The notes: generated from the sequence alone by a model not told the origin. DNA of 21,323 nt from Priapulus caudatus (GCF_000485595.1 NW_014578530.1:12223-33545); one strand, 5' to 3'; shown: positions 8,954-17,584, counted from the first letter of the stretch. Numbers and translations: made by a program.

Positions 8954-9099
8954 ATCATAAACCTCGAGGTATCCGTGGATCTGCATATGCAATATTTGAT
9001 TGCGTTGGATTCGGTGTGTTGCGACGGCATGTTGCGAACAAGCTGGTCGACCTTCGCCTGTCGTTCTGGCAGCGCAAACTGCTTAGCAATATCTTTCTT
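8954..9099 (-). CDS. CXXC1: CXXC1 coding exon 1 (of those visible): N-terminal segment and first half of PHD finger
   Basis: This exon has 48 codons plus two bases. It begins after a TTGCAG acceptor with KKDIAKQFALPERQ, a segment I recognise from invertebrate CFP1 proteins. It ends in KYCICRSTDTSRFM plus AT, followed by a GTAAGAG donor. The CxC pair gives the first two zinc ligands of the PHD finger, which in CFP1 binds trimethylated H3K4. The split isoleucine codon (AT|A) is completed by the next exon. The exon opens in phase 0, so the initiator lies in an upstream exon. An internal Met (NMPSQ) is an unlikely start because it would remove the conserved KQFALPERQ block. Codon use here is mixed, unlike the GC-rich exons further 3'. 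Confidence 0.93.
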
Positions 9100-9512
9100 C
9101 TGCAACGGATAACTTGTTTTAATGGACAAATTTATCGGTTAGTTCAGGCGACGCAAAAAGCTTCACTGTCGACAGGCTAGCATATAAGTTAGTGTCACTG
9201 GATAAATGCCTATGAATGGAATCAGTGGGATATATGTGGATCATTATCTCAAATATTCCTAGCTCTAATCTCATAGCTCACATTGTCTCGGCCACAGACA
9301 TGTGGCAGACACAACGAGTAGTGTAGTACTACAGCTAAAGTTTACATACTTACACTAAGGGTACACACACGAGTTTAGCCACAACTTTGCGCACAACCAC
9401 ACCAAGGGGCGAACGAAGTCGCAGGTATACTCTCATTATTTGGTCACGCAAGAGAATAAGTGCACAGTTCAAACTTCATCAACACACATGGCATGCCTCT
9501 ACGTCAGAGGCC

Positions 9513-9699
9513 ACCGCAATGATACGCGCACCGCAATGATACGCGCACCGCAATGATACGCGCACCGCAATGATACGCGCACCGCAATGATACGCGCACC
9601 GCAATGATACGCGCACCGCAATGATACGCGCACCGCAATGATACGCGCACCGCAATGATACGCGCACCGCAATGATACGCGCACCGCAATGATACGCGC
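9513..9699 (+). repeat. 17-bp minisatellite, eleven identical units
   Basis: The unit ACCGCAATGATACGCGC is repeated 11 times without a single change. Because 17 is not a multiple of three it gives a 17-residue periodic frame in all three phases of the minus strand, which explains the apparent open frames. Perfect identity suggests very recent expansion. Confidence 0.97.
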
Positions 9700-9905
9700 A
9701 CACTTGCAAAATTGTTGGTAGTCGCGGTTGTTACTGTTGTACATGGTTACTTAGTGCTTAGAGCTGAGCCGAAATCAAGCCTGCATAGGTAAGCATGGCT
9801 GGACTGGATGATGGGCCATTTCCAAGATCGATCAGCATTTAACTCCGATAATGTACGAGCAGTATCGAGTAACAATAAACTATTACTACTAGTACTACTA
9901 GTACT

Positions 9906-10215
9906 GCTGAGAGGGTCTATGTCCCCCGGGGTACTGCCGAAACGTACCCTGGGTACGGTCCGGTATACCGGAACGTACCCTGGTCACTATTTGATATGGT
10001 TAGGGTTAGGATTAGGGTTAGGGTTAAGGTTAGGGTTAGGGTTCAGGTTCGGGTTAGGGTTAGGGAGTAGGCGTAGGCGACTCCCTATAGACTCGTTAGT
10101 GGAGTAGACGAGGTACGGTCCGGCATATTAGATAGTACCAGGGTACGTTCCGGTATACCGGACCGTACCCAGGGTACGTTCCGGCAGTACCCCGGGGGAC
10201 ATAGACCCTCTCAGC
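9906..10215. mobile_element. 310-bp palindromic element, copy 1, with internal TTAGGG array
   Basis: The left arm (9906-9989) starts GCTGAGAGGGTCTATGTCCC; the right arm (10133-10215) is its inverse with only a few changes. The arms contain a nested palindrome TCCGGTATACCGGA. Between them lie a TTAGGG-type array (9999-10066) and a unique core (10067-10132) with AGTAGGCGTAGGCG and GACTCGTTAGTGGAGTAG. No protein is encoded. A second copy lies at 10488-10729. Confidence 0.85.
9999..10066 (+). repeat. TTAGGG telomere-like array inside the palindromic element
   Basis: About eleven TTAGGG units with variants (ATTAGGG, TTAAGG, TTCAGG, TTCGGG). Confidence 0.9.
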
Positions 10216-10487
10216 GCCACTAACGCAATGATTCACTATGTTCATGATTGCCAATACTCAATAGTTGGCTGCTTAGACAGCTCAAATCGAGTCAAACGAG
10301 CATTCTGGCGAAAAACTTGTGTGTGTATCCTCAGCCTTACTCACGGTCACGGTTTGTGTCGCACAAGGACTGTTCCCTGGAGAAACAGTAGGGCCTAGAC
10401 CGAGTAGGCTCTGACTCATGACCTGTCATTTCCCGATGCTAATTTACTTTACGATTTACTAACCGAGTTAACTCTAGTAATAGTAAT
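10216..10487. other. Spacer without recognisable features
   Basis: Sequence between the two palindromic elements. I saw no exon, repeat or promoter motif of note. Confidence 0.5.
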
Positions 10488-10729
10488 GCTGATAGGGTCT
10501 ATGTCCCCCGGGGTACTGCCGGAACGTACCCTGGGTACGGTCCGTTATACCGGAACGTACCCTGGTACTATCTAATATGGAACCGTATATATGCCGTACC
10601 GTACGGCGTACCTCGCCTACTCCACTAACGAGTCTAGGTAGTCGCCTACGCCGGCCAGGGTACGTTCCGGTATACCGGACCGTAACCAGGGTACGTTCCG
10701 GCAGTACCCTGGGGGACATAGACCTTATG
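10488..10729. mobile_element. 242-bp palindromic element, copy 2, core inverted and without TTAGGG array
   Basis: It starts GCTGATAGGGTCTATGTCCC and ends with the inverse. The arms match those of 9906-10215, including the TCCGGTATACCGGA palindrome (one arm has a base change, GTTATACCGG). The core carries the same TCGCCTACTCCACTAACGAG block as copy 1 but in the opposite orientation, and it has no telomere-like array. Copies 1 and 2 therefore are the same family. Confidence 0.85.
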
Positions 10730-11125
10730 AGTATGAGCAATAGTAATACTATGTTAATTACTAACCAAATTACGTGATATTGTTAGAATGCAAGTAAGGA
10801 CAAAAACAACAAGTGTAGGAGAGCAACACTAAGTTTACATACTCAATTTAATAAACACGACATATATCTGTCTAAAAACATGCAATTTATGAAGAAATAT
10901 GCTGAATCGGCTGCACTAAAACTGGAGACAACTTCTAGCCGCCTATTCGTCACGGAATCAAAAATACAAATAACATGTTTTATTGTTGTAGAAGTTACAT
11001 AATTATAAATATATGTTTGACGGTTTGGATGTTTACAGATGGGTTTTTGATAGTATACATATATATAGATATAAGATATAATATTGGCAATTGTGCGTAC
11101 GAATAGTTCTTAATGCCATATTGCC
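10730..11125. other. AT-rich spacer upstream of the probable promoter
   Basis: No supported exon. It may lie in the first CXXC1 intron or be intergenic. A short (TA)n-like stretch is at 11056-11085. Confidence 0.45.
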
Positions 11126-11214
11126 ATTGGACGGTGGCGCCCAGCGACAAGAGCGGTAGTTGCCAAAAGCTAGCGTCACACTCCGCATTCCGAGTCGCAG
11201 AAGGCAGAAAGGTT

Positions 11215-11357
11215 CGATATGATATGACTACTAGGCACTTTAATTTAATTAAATTTTTTTTTAGGGTTAGGGTTAGGGTTAGGGTTAGGGTTAGGGTTAG
11301 GGTTAGGGTTAGGGTTAGGTAGTCATATCCTAAGTGCCTAGTAGTCATATCATATCG
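11215..11357. mobile_element. 143-bp palindromic element with perfect 26-bp inverted repeats and TTAGGG array
   Basis: The 26 bases at 11215-11240 (CGATATGATATGACTACTAG...) recur perfectly inverted at 11332-11357. About 18 more outward bases match imperfectly (GGCAGAAAGGTT vs GGCAGATAGGTG). Between them are a TTTAATTTAATTAAATT stretch, an array of about ten TTAGGG units (11261-11319) and a partial copy of the arm. It sits close to the promoter region of the CARF-like gene. Confidence 0.85.
11261..11319 (+). repeat. (TTAGGG)n perfect telomere-like array
   Basis: Nearly ten perfect TTAGGG units, the cleanest such array in the window. Confidence 0.97.
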
Positions 11358-11479
11358 CACCTATCTGCCGGGTGCTTCCGAGTCCGCTACCGTCGAACTG
11401 GTTTATTCCACGTTATTCGCACTTTATAATTATATTTCACGCGAGATGGCGCCAAAGAGTCATTTCTAAGCACAGAATT

Positions 11480-11650
11480 TTTTAATATTATTGGATGGTG
11501 GCGCCCTCAGTGCAAAGACTGCGCATGCGTCAAATGCTAAGGGTCATGGCGGATGCGCAGTCAAATGCTAAGGGTCATGTTATGTTCTCATAGCGGCATG
11601 TAAACAAACGGTACATATGCTACCTTCCTGGTAACGCAAACGCAACCGGA
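11480..11650. promoter_or_regulatory. Probable promoter of the CARF-like gene, possibly shared with CXXC1
   Basis: The stretch before the first ATG holds TGCGCATGCG at 11520-11529, a near-consensus NRF1 site. A second, weaker copy GGATGCGCA lies 31 bases on. Each is followed by the same 20 bases, GTCAAATGCTAAGGGTCATG (11529-11548 and 11560-11579), so the block is a tandem duplication. An inverted CCAAT box followed by a GC block, ATTGGATGGTGGCGCCC, is at 11490-11506, and a nearly identical copy is at 11126-11142. NRF1 and NF-Y sites are common in divergent promoters of housekeeping genes. There is no clear TATA box. That CXXC1 also starts here is an inference, as its first exon was not located. 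Confidence 0.45.
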
Positions 11651-11822
11651 ATGCATAGCGGAATGCAACTTTCGAAACCACCTTCGAAGTGTAAAATAAT
11701 GGAGTCCGATTCGGAGATGTCTTTGCCACTTTTCGTCCCATCACGGGACGAAGCGGTTACAGTCAAGAAGGCTTTTGAACTGAAATCAGGAATTAACTAC
11801 TGCCGATTTCGAGCATATGTAG
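11651..11822 (+). CDS. CARF-like gene exon 1 with start codon
   Basis: Three in-frame ATGs occur at 11651, 11663 and 11699, downstream of an in-frame TAG. The third has the best context (A at -3, G at +4) and would give MESDSEMSLPLFVPSRDEAV and onward to NYCRFRAYV, ending in G of a split Gly codon before a consensus GTAAGT donor. Starting at 11651 adds MHSGMQLSKPPSKCKI. A beginning of the type FPVFxSxxEAxxxVKxAF-LxxG is one I associate with CARF-like invertebrate proteins. The whole exon is given from the first ATG; I favour 11699 as the start. Confidence 0.7.
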
Positions 11823-11834
11823 GTAAGTAACTTA

Positions 11835-11867
11835 ACATAAAATTTGTGGCCTATAAATAATCATGAT
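11835..11867 (+). repeat. 33-bp sequence inverted and duplicated in intron 4
   Basis: The sequence beginning ACATAAAATTTGTGGCC and ending AATCATGAT, just inside intron 1 of the CARF-like gene, recurs exactly on the other strand at 20028-20060. It is probably a fragment of a dispersed repeat or a copied intron piece. Confidence 0.85.
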
Positions 11868-11964
11868 TATATATTCATATTGATCTAATCGCAGTTTTTA
11901 CCTCCGCGCAAACGGAGGTCATGCAATCGCTCGCGTGTGTGTGTTCGTGTGTGTGAACAGCTGT

Positions 11965-12680
11965 CGTACCAAAACTTGGAATCTGCACAATCTCGAGATT
12001 GTGCAGCGATTGTGCTGCCCAAACTGCGGATTCCCTAGTTTGGCTGACCAATCTCAAGATTGGGCAAACTGAAAACAGTCGGTGATTCAACAACTGCTCA
12101 TAGCGAGTGTTAGTCCGAGATTCCTCTGACCAATGTCTAACCCACACCAAATCCACCAAAGTCGTCGGTGTGGGTGTTGTGCCCAAACTTGGAATCTTGC
12201 ACAAACTTGGAATTTCAGCGCATCCGCAGTTTGGGCAACCAATCTTGAGATTGGTCAGCCAAACTAGGGAATCCGCAGTTTGGGCAGCACAATCGCTGCA
12301 CAATCTCGAGATTGTGCAGATTCCAAGTTTGGGTACAACATGGGCATTGGTCAGAGGAATCTCGGACTAAGCGAGTGTGTGGTGCAAACTAGGAAGAGAT
12401 TTATCTCATATTTATCCAATTATTTATTATAATCATTTAATATTTATAGAAAGGTGCCAAACACATTGAGGAAAGAAGGTATACGACCTTATAGTAATAT
12501 GATATAACATTTGAAATCCTAATAATCATATGTTTGTGCAAGCTCTGTTTACCTCTGTTTGCCCAATCTCAAGATTGGTTGCCCAAACTGCGGATGCGCT
12601 GAAATTCCAAGTTTGTGCAAGATTCCAAGTTTGGGCACAACATAGCCAGCAGCGATCGAGCCAGCTGTTATACACACGCT
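11965..12680. repeat. Mosaic of nested inverted repeats in intron 1
   Basis: About 90 bases at 11968-12058 (CTTGGAATCTGCACAATCTC... to ...CAATCTCAAGATTGG) recur inverted at about 12246-12335. The adjacent block GAGTGTTAGTCCGAGATTCC (12106 on) recurs inverted at about 12352-12378. A second module (CCCAAACTTGGAATCTTGCA, 12182-12258) recurs inverted at 12557-12643. Each module is itself built from short palindromes such as GCACAATCTCGAGATTGTGC. The outer ends share CAGCTGT pieces. Probably one or two foldback elements nested in one another; no coding capacity. Confidence 0.8.
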
Positions 12681-12790
12681 CAACCGATCGATCGATTCAG
12701 CACCAGCTCGCCTTAGGGCGACCAGTCAGCAGCAGCTCGCCTTAGGGCATCCAGTCAGCAGCAGCCAGCAGCGAGCCAGCTGTTATACAC
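12640..12790 (+). repeat. Short duplicated CAGCAG/AGCTCGCCTTAGGGC block
   Basis: AGCTCGCCTTAGGGC occurs twice (about 12706 and 12735), and AGCCAGCTGTTATACACA occurs twice (about 12658 and 12774), around CAGCAG units. A local tandem duplication between two inverted-repeat elements. Confidence 0.75.
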
Positions 12791-12954
12791 ATGTATACAC
12801 AGTGCTCGAAATAAGAAAAAAAATGTGGTTGTCCTGCGGACAACCCAGGCATCAAATCGGGTTGTCCGCAACAATTTCTGGTTGTCCCAAAAAATATCCC
12901 GAAATCTTCTATTTTCAATCACATAATAATGTGATCAGAAAACACCTAAAAACA

Positions 12955-13265
12955 GTGGCGTAGCCAGGATTTTTTAACAAGGGGGGGCAAAAACAGCAAA
13001 CTGCGCAAAATAGTGGATGACTTAATATTTTACTGGCTCCTCCGCCTCCCTCTCCACACCCTACGGCTCCTCTACCTCTCAGCTCTGCAATCTTTGTTTT
13101 GGGCGCCATATGCGAAAAGGTGACATTTTTGTTCATTGTTCTCTGCTCCCAAGATATGTAATTGTTCAGTGGTGGGTCTATGATTCCAAGGAGGGGGGGA
13201 AACAGGCGGGGGTTATGCGGTGTCCTCCCCCAGCAAATTTCCGAAACTTGCCTGGTATTGCTGGT
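12955..13265 (+). mobile_element. Fragment with a CAGTGGCGTAGCCAGG transposon terminus
   Basis: CAGTGGCGTAGCCAGG followed by a T-rich then G-rich stretch is a terminal sequence I have seen on many invertebrate DNA transposons. The inverted partner is not found nearby, so it is a one-ended fragment of uncertain length, nested in the 895-bp element. Confidence 0.45.
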
Positions 13266-13504
13266 TCCAATATCGCGAGTTCTACCTCTCATAGTCATAA
13301 TATAACAATTATATATCCTGACATATACCAGTAGCTGGTCCCATATTTTTATCTTATTCACGATTTAATTCACGATTAAGATTTCTTGATGAGCTAGAAA
13401 ACACTTGGATTTGAAGTATGAAACTGAACATTATTGTGCCAGCTAGCCTACACTAGTTGGTTGGGATTGATTGTCAGTTCAGATGCAAAATATTAAAAGC
13501 AAAA

Positions 13505-13600
13505 GGCTATACACCATAGATTAATTGGGTACCACGCGTATATAAGATAGCCGAGTCGGTTTAGAGTTAGTGTTAGGGTTAGGGATAGGAATAGGGTTTC
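13505..13600 (+). repeat. Dispersed module A, copy 1 (ACACCATAG ... GAGTCGGTTTA ... TTAGGG)
   Basis: Ordered blocks ACACCATAG, GTATATAAG, CCGAGTCGGTTTA and GTTAGTGTTAGGGTTAGGG also occur near 16516-16595 (plus) and 19835-19952 (minus). Confidence 0.75.
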
Positions 13601-13699
13601 TTGGTTGTCCACCGGACAATGTCTCAGACTGGTTAGGTTGTCCGGCGGCAATTCTGGTTGTCTCGGACAACCGGACAACGCTTATTTCGAGCACTGTAT

Positions 13700-14570
13700 A
13701 CATGTTACACGTTACAGTTAATTTAATTATGATTATGTCACGTCTACGCCTACGGTCTAAATCCTTCTAAGTTTTGAATTACCACTTTGCATTGTCTAAA
13801 TTAACAGTGCGAATGGAGTGACAATTAATGTCATGCCAAATGAAATTGGACAAAAAGTTAGCTGAACTTAATTTGCAAATTATGCTCCAAGTCCAAATTG
13901 ATTATTTATTTATTAAGTAAATTAAAGGGATACTGTCTGGAGTACTGGGAATTTTTAAGCGTAAGATTAGTTATGCTTTTAACTTAAGTCATTAACTAAA
14001 GTTAAACAAAGACAACTTGACAAGTTTAATGAATTATAAAAATCAGTTCGGCCAAACCCCAAATTCGGAAGTCTCGGGTCGTTGAACTTCCAAATTTGGA
14101 AGTTTTCGTACTCTTTTTCCCTTTCGGCAAGCGTATACCTTGATGTGTGGAATATTGAATGTCTGGAAAATCTGTGAGGTGAGTATATGTTCAAAAGTGG
14201 TTGAATTTGTTGAAAATAGATGACAATAGTTTAATAATTGATAATTAATAAATTTTAATAAATTATTACAAATATGTGTGTATTTTAAGTTATTCCTTTG
14301 ATTCACCACTCAGTTTATAATGCATTTTTATTTATAAAGATTATCAGAAATTTCTCAAATTAGCACTAGTATTACTCATTAGGCAAGCCTTCATGCAGTT
14401 TGGAGCACTGAGGCTGTTTTCAAACTGTACAGTATGTACGTATACAGTGTGAATTGTATGTTCATTGATTGATGATAACCAGATGCAATTTAAATAATAA
14501 ATTTATATTGATTTTTAGGTTTATCATGAATTTGTAATTATTTATTTTATCTATTTATTTTTTTGCACAG
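13700..14570. other. 3' part of CARF-like intron 1, AT-rich, no gene seen
   Basis: AT-rich intron sequence ending in the pyrimidine tract of exon 2. I saw no element ends or exon in it. Confidence 0.5.
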
Positions 14571-14746
14571 GGAAAGAAGAGATCACCCCAAGGAGCATCC
14601 ATTTTCTGGATTCAAGTGGTGTTGTGAAGGAAAATGAGCATCCCTTCATAGTTGTCAAAACCGATACCTACGAGTGCATGTATGGCAGAGACCGGCATGC
14701 TGCACGGAAGCTCAAAGGGCAGGCTAAGGATGAGGAACGTATGATA
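14571..14746 (+). CDS. CARF-like gene exon 2
   Basis: The exon is two bases plus 58 codons, after a long pyrimidine tract ending TTTTTTTGCACAG and before a GTGAGT donor. It reads KEEITPRSIHFLDSSG and later FIVVKTDTYECMYGRDRHAA, ending AKDEERMI. The split Gly codon G|GG joins exon 1 in frame. The Cys in YECMYG sits where CARF-like domains carry their first ligand. No stop or indel is seen. Introns on both sides hold transposable-element debris. Confidence 0.72.
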
Positions 14747-15063
14747 GTGAGTGCCACTGAGTGTTTTCCATTATTATAATTAATTTGTTTAATTTGTTTA
14801 TATTGGGTCTCTTATGACATGAATGGATGTAATTTCAACAATGTAAAATTTAATGATTTGCCCTTAGAAATTTCGAAGAACAATGACATCCTAGGAAAAA
14901 GCAAAAACTCCTCTTTCTCATGACATAGTGCATATCATCTACTACTATCATCAACTAATTTTTACTTCAATGTACCCTTTTACGTGGAATTGCCCAACTA
15001 TAAAAATGATAAAAATTATGAAAACTACAGCTTACAAGTATGGCTGATTCTGTTAAGTGTAGT

Positions 15064-15445
15064 AAGGTAGCATATGTTGGTGCAACGCGCTGCCGAGGTA
15101 CTGACGTAATACTGACGTCACTGCATGTACCGACGACGTCACTGCATGCACGCGAGCACCGCGCATGTGCGGCCGGCATGTGCGGCATGTGGGTTAATTA
15201 TTCTCGGCTGAGCCGAGCGCCAACTCCTCTCAGTGTTGCACCACGACATGAAATAATATAGTTCTCGTCTAATGATGTAGCCAATTATTCTCGGCTGAGA
15301 CATGTGCCAACTCTTCTCAGCGTTGCACCACATGCAGTATAAACTATAAAGGCCTTGTATAATGATGTAGCCAATTATTCTCGGCTGAGACATGCGCCAA
15401 CTCCTCTCAGTGTTGCACCACAACATGGAATAATATAGCAACTTT
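15064..15445 (+). mobile_element. Dispersed element with tandem AATTATTCTCGGCTGAG units, copy 1
   Basis: It begins GGTAGCATATGTTGGTGCAA and ends near GTGTTGCACCACAACATGG, so its termini form an imperfect inverted repeat (TGTTG-GGTGCAAC). The left half is rich in TGACGTCA-like and CATGTGCGGC blocks. The right half is three units of about 88 bp, each with AATTATTCTCGGCTGAG then CAGTGTTGCACCAC then TGATGTAGCC. It is in intron 2. A related, longer copy in the opposite orientation is at 19500-20131. Confidence 0.75.
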
Positions 15446-15996
15446 TTGTAGGCTTGCGTAGGTAAATGGATGAGTGCTTACCTATTCTGTCTTGCAAATA
15501 GTTGTTGCTACTATGTACGATGGGAGCTTCCATCTTTAATCTGAAGACACTTAAACGTACGCGCCATCTCGTGGCAACTTTCATAACGATCCCAACAAAC
15601 ATACCTTTGAGAAGGTTCCTGATACCATCCCTGTGCATTCCACTGTTTCGGCGTGTATGTGAACACATTTGGGACTAACAGGGTTCACTAGAATCCCACC
15701 ACTCCACCACAGAGTCACCGCAGTAGACGTTAGATGAGCGCTGTCGCTCCGCGGCACTTGTTTTGTTAACTGATCATTCTGTTGGTGCATTTCAAGGTGG
15801 CCCTTCCACCCAATAAAAACAAAAAGTAATAAATATTGTAGAGGCCTGGGTAGTGGCATAGACAAAGTAGGTATAAGGTGGAAACAATTACTTTTTCCAG
15901 ATCTACTTTATGATTCAATTATCAAATCAAGGATCCCTAAATTTAATAATTTTGAATTTACGTATGTTCAATTTCATTCATTTAAATTATATACAG
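15446..15996. other. 3' part of CARF-like intron 2, no gene seen
   Basis: Mostly unique-looking sequence. A CGCGCCATCTCGTGGCAAC motif near 15559 resembles a CTCF core in reverse. No exon apart from the one starting at 15997. Confidence 0.45.
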
Positions 15997-16110
15997 GAAG
16001 ACCACCCTATGCCACTGAAACGGACATATCGAAATTGTCAAGCTTCACGAAAGAAGGGATGCCCAGCAACAATGGTCTTCAAAGAAGTCATTTTGTTTAC
16101 CGACTACAAG
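15997..16110 (+). CDS. CARF-like gene exon 3: NCxxxxxxxGCPA zinc-binding segment
   Basis: The exon has 38 codons in phase 0. It reads EDHPMPLKRTYRNCQASRKK, then GCPATMVFKEVILFTDYK. The C-x7-C-P-A pattern followed by a hydrophobic strand is the recognisable part of the domain and suggests zinc-dependent DNA binding. The acceptor ATATACAG is good. The donor GTTTGT is weak but keeps the phase with exon 4. The frame stays open past the donor to 16218, so a retained-intron reading cannot be excluded from sequence alone. Confidence 0.7.
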
Positions 16111-16407
16111 GTTTGTTTAGGTTGCGGCACAACGTGTGGAGATACAAGGCCGTTCTTGCTAGTGTTATCTGCCCCACGCACTCCCAACCACAGAAACTAT
16201 GCAATGAACATTTGTTGAAGGATATATTCATCATGCAAAATCAGAATAAATTAATCACAACTGCATTTTCCTCATAATATTTTACTTAATATTGCTGCTA
16301 ATAGCTTAATAAAAGGGGGATTTTGCTGCATTATTTTCCTATAATATGTTACAAAGAAAAAATCTCAATCATGAATCTTGGCCCATCACAATATTTATAT
16401 TCCATTT

Positions 16408-16833
16408 CAGGGTTCTCCCCAGGATGAAATTGAAACTGGGGGAGGGGGGGGGGGAGGGGGGGGAAACTAGGGGGGTCCGGGGAGCGTGTTTTTTACCGTA
16501 ATGCGTAAAATCGCCACCACACCATAGACGGTGTTTGGGGTACTTGTCTATAAGGCAGCCGAGTCGGTACAGTTTGTGTTAAGATTTGTGCTTGTGTGGG
16601 GTCTTCAGTGCATGCGTAGTGTAGGCCGGTTATTCATTAGTGGTACCGTAAAAATACACGCGTCCGGAGGCCTGGTCGAATGGGAATTCTTTACGATCGA
16701 TTTCCGCGCTGCCAAACTTTTATTGTGGTGGAATTTAAGGGGGGTTTAAACGGGGCGCAACGATTGAAACGTGGGGGGAGTTTTACCAAACGGGGCGGGC
16801 GCGCCCCGTTTGCGCAACGTAGGGAGAACCCTG
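16408..16833. mobile_element. 426-bp inverted-repeat element (CAGGGTTCTCCC ends)
   Basis: CAGGGTTCTCCC (16408-16419) is exactly inverted as GGGAGAACCCTG (16822-16833). The five bases CATTT directly precede the left end and follow the right end. The ends resemble hAT termini, but those elements make 8-bp duplications, so the superfamily is open. The interior has a G-rich tract (16438-16487), dispersed module A and a short palindrome around CGGGCGCGCCCCG. It is in intron 3. Confidence 0.72.
16516..16595 (+). repeat. Dispersed module A, copy 2
   Basis: ACACCATAG, GGGTACTTGTCTATAAG and GCCGAGTCGGTACAG are kept, but the TTAGGG tail is degraded (TTTGTGTTAAGATTTG). It lies inside the 426-bp element. 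Confidence 0.65.
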
Positions 16834-16894
16834 CATTTTCATACACTCTTGATATCAAGCTAGAATATTTTGCCTGGATTTTTATGCCTCCGTA

Positions 16895-17285
16895 CCGAAG
16901 GTGCCGGAGGCATTATGTTTTCGGGTTGTCATGGGTGGGGGTGGCTAATCCCCCCGTCCGTCCGGATTTTGTTATTTACACGATAACTCGTATGAATTGA
17001 TGGAATATCATCAAACTTGGTGAGAAGGTCGAGTAGGACGTGGCAATTAACTTATTAGATATCAAGTGAGACAGCAATGTCCAGGGGGAGGGGCTAATTC
17101 ACCTGTCTATCCGGATTTGTTCGTTTACGCGATAACTCAAGTATGACTTGATGGAATGTCATCAAACTTTGTGAGAAGGCCATGCAATTAACTGCAATTA
17201 ACTCATGCATAAGTCATAACCCATTCAATTTCGAGTGAGATTGCATAGTGGGGGGTGCTAATTTGCCCCCACCTCGGACCTCTGC
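16895..17285 (+). repeat. Degenerate tandem repeat of about 150 bp, 2.3 units
   Basis: The blocks GGGGCTAATNC, CCGGATTTTGTT, ACGATAACTC and ATGGAATRTCATCAAACTTT occur twice about 150 bases apart, and a third partial unit starts near 17250. The leading segment GGTGCCGGAGGCATTATGTT with a GTCCGTCC motif is a type of dispersed repeat I have seen in many marine animal genomes. Function unknown. Confidence 0.7.
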
Positions 17286-17364
17286 CATTTATCAATGTGT
17301 GGCATGTGTGTATATTATTTATTTTACAAGAATGCATAGTCGAATTTATGATATCTATCGTTAT

Positions 17365-17545
17365 TCCTAATTGATTATGCACATATGCAAAGTTTTTTCC
17401 ATGAATTGAGTTTTTCCTGCATTTATGGAGAAAGTGCAATTAAAGTTGGCGTGTTTGTAGCTTTTCATATAATCTAAACGAAAGCTTGGTCAAATTAATA
17501 AGTATTGAAATTTCATATTATTGTAATTGATTATGCAAATATGCA
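17365..17545 (+). repeat. Duplicated TAATTGATTATGCANATATGCAAA motif
   Basis: The block AATTGATTATGCA followed by ATATGCAAA occurs near 17370 and near 17526, in AT-rich sequence, suggesting an old local duplication. The ATGCAAA core resembles an octamer-type site but may be chance. Confidence 0.5.
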
Positions 17546-17584
17546 AATTTTCTTCAAATTCTTATGTATTTGTTTCCAATTTTA

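Larger units (their letters stand above)
12801..13695. mobile_element. 895-bp inverted-repeat element, hAT-like, with nested repeats
   Basis: The left end AGTGCTCGAAATAAG (12801) is exactly inverted at the right end (CTTATTTCGAGCACT, ending 13695). Flanking 8-mers GTATACAC and GTATACAT match at 7 of 8, as expected for a hAT-type target duplication. Both subterminal regions carry GGTTGTCC...GGACAACC hairpins. Inside are the CAGTGGCGTAGCCAGG end of another element (12955) and a dispersed module ending in TTAGGG (13505-13600). No transposase seen. It lies in intron 1 of the CARF-like gene. Confidence 0.75.

Noticed and set aside
9388-9480. Minus-strand stretch starting MRVYLRLRSPLG and ending at a GTAAGTATG donor, as the missing first CXXC1 exon
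   Set aside because: It ends in phase 2, but the next exon (9099) must be entered in phase 0; joining them would break the KQFALPERQ frame.
9479-9744. Periodic frames with repeated CAYHCGARIIAVRVSLR units
   Set aside because: All three frames of an exact 17-bp repeat give the same periodic peptide; no start, splice or family evidence.
12801-13695. Search for a transposase inside the inverted-repeat elements
   Set aside because: No frame long enough or with a DDE-type pattern was seen in any element; all appear non-autonomous.
15375-15865. Two minus-strand frames of about 95 codons
   Set aside because: No recognisable domain, no splice context, and partly within a dispersed repeat.
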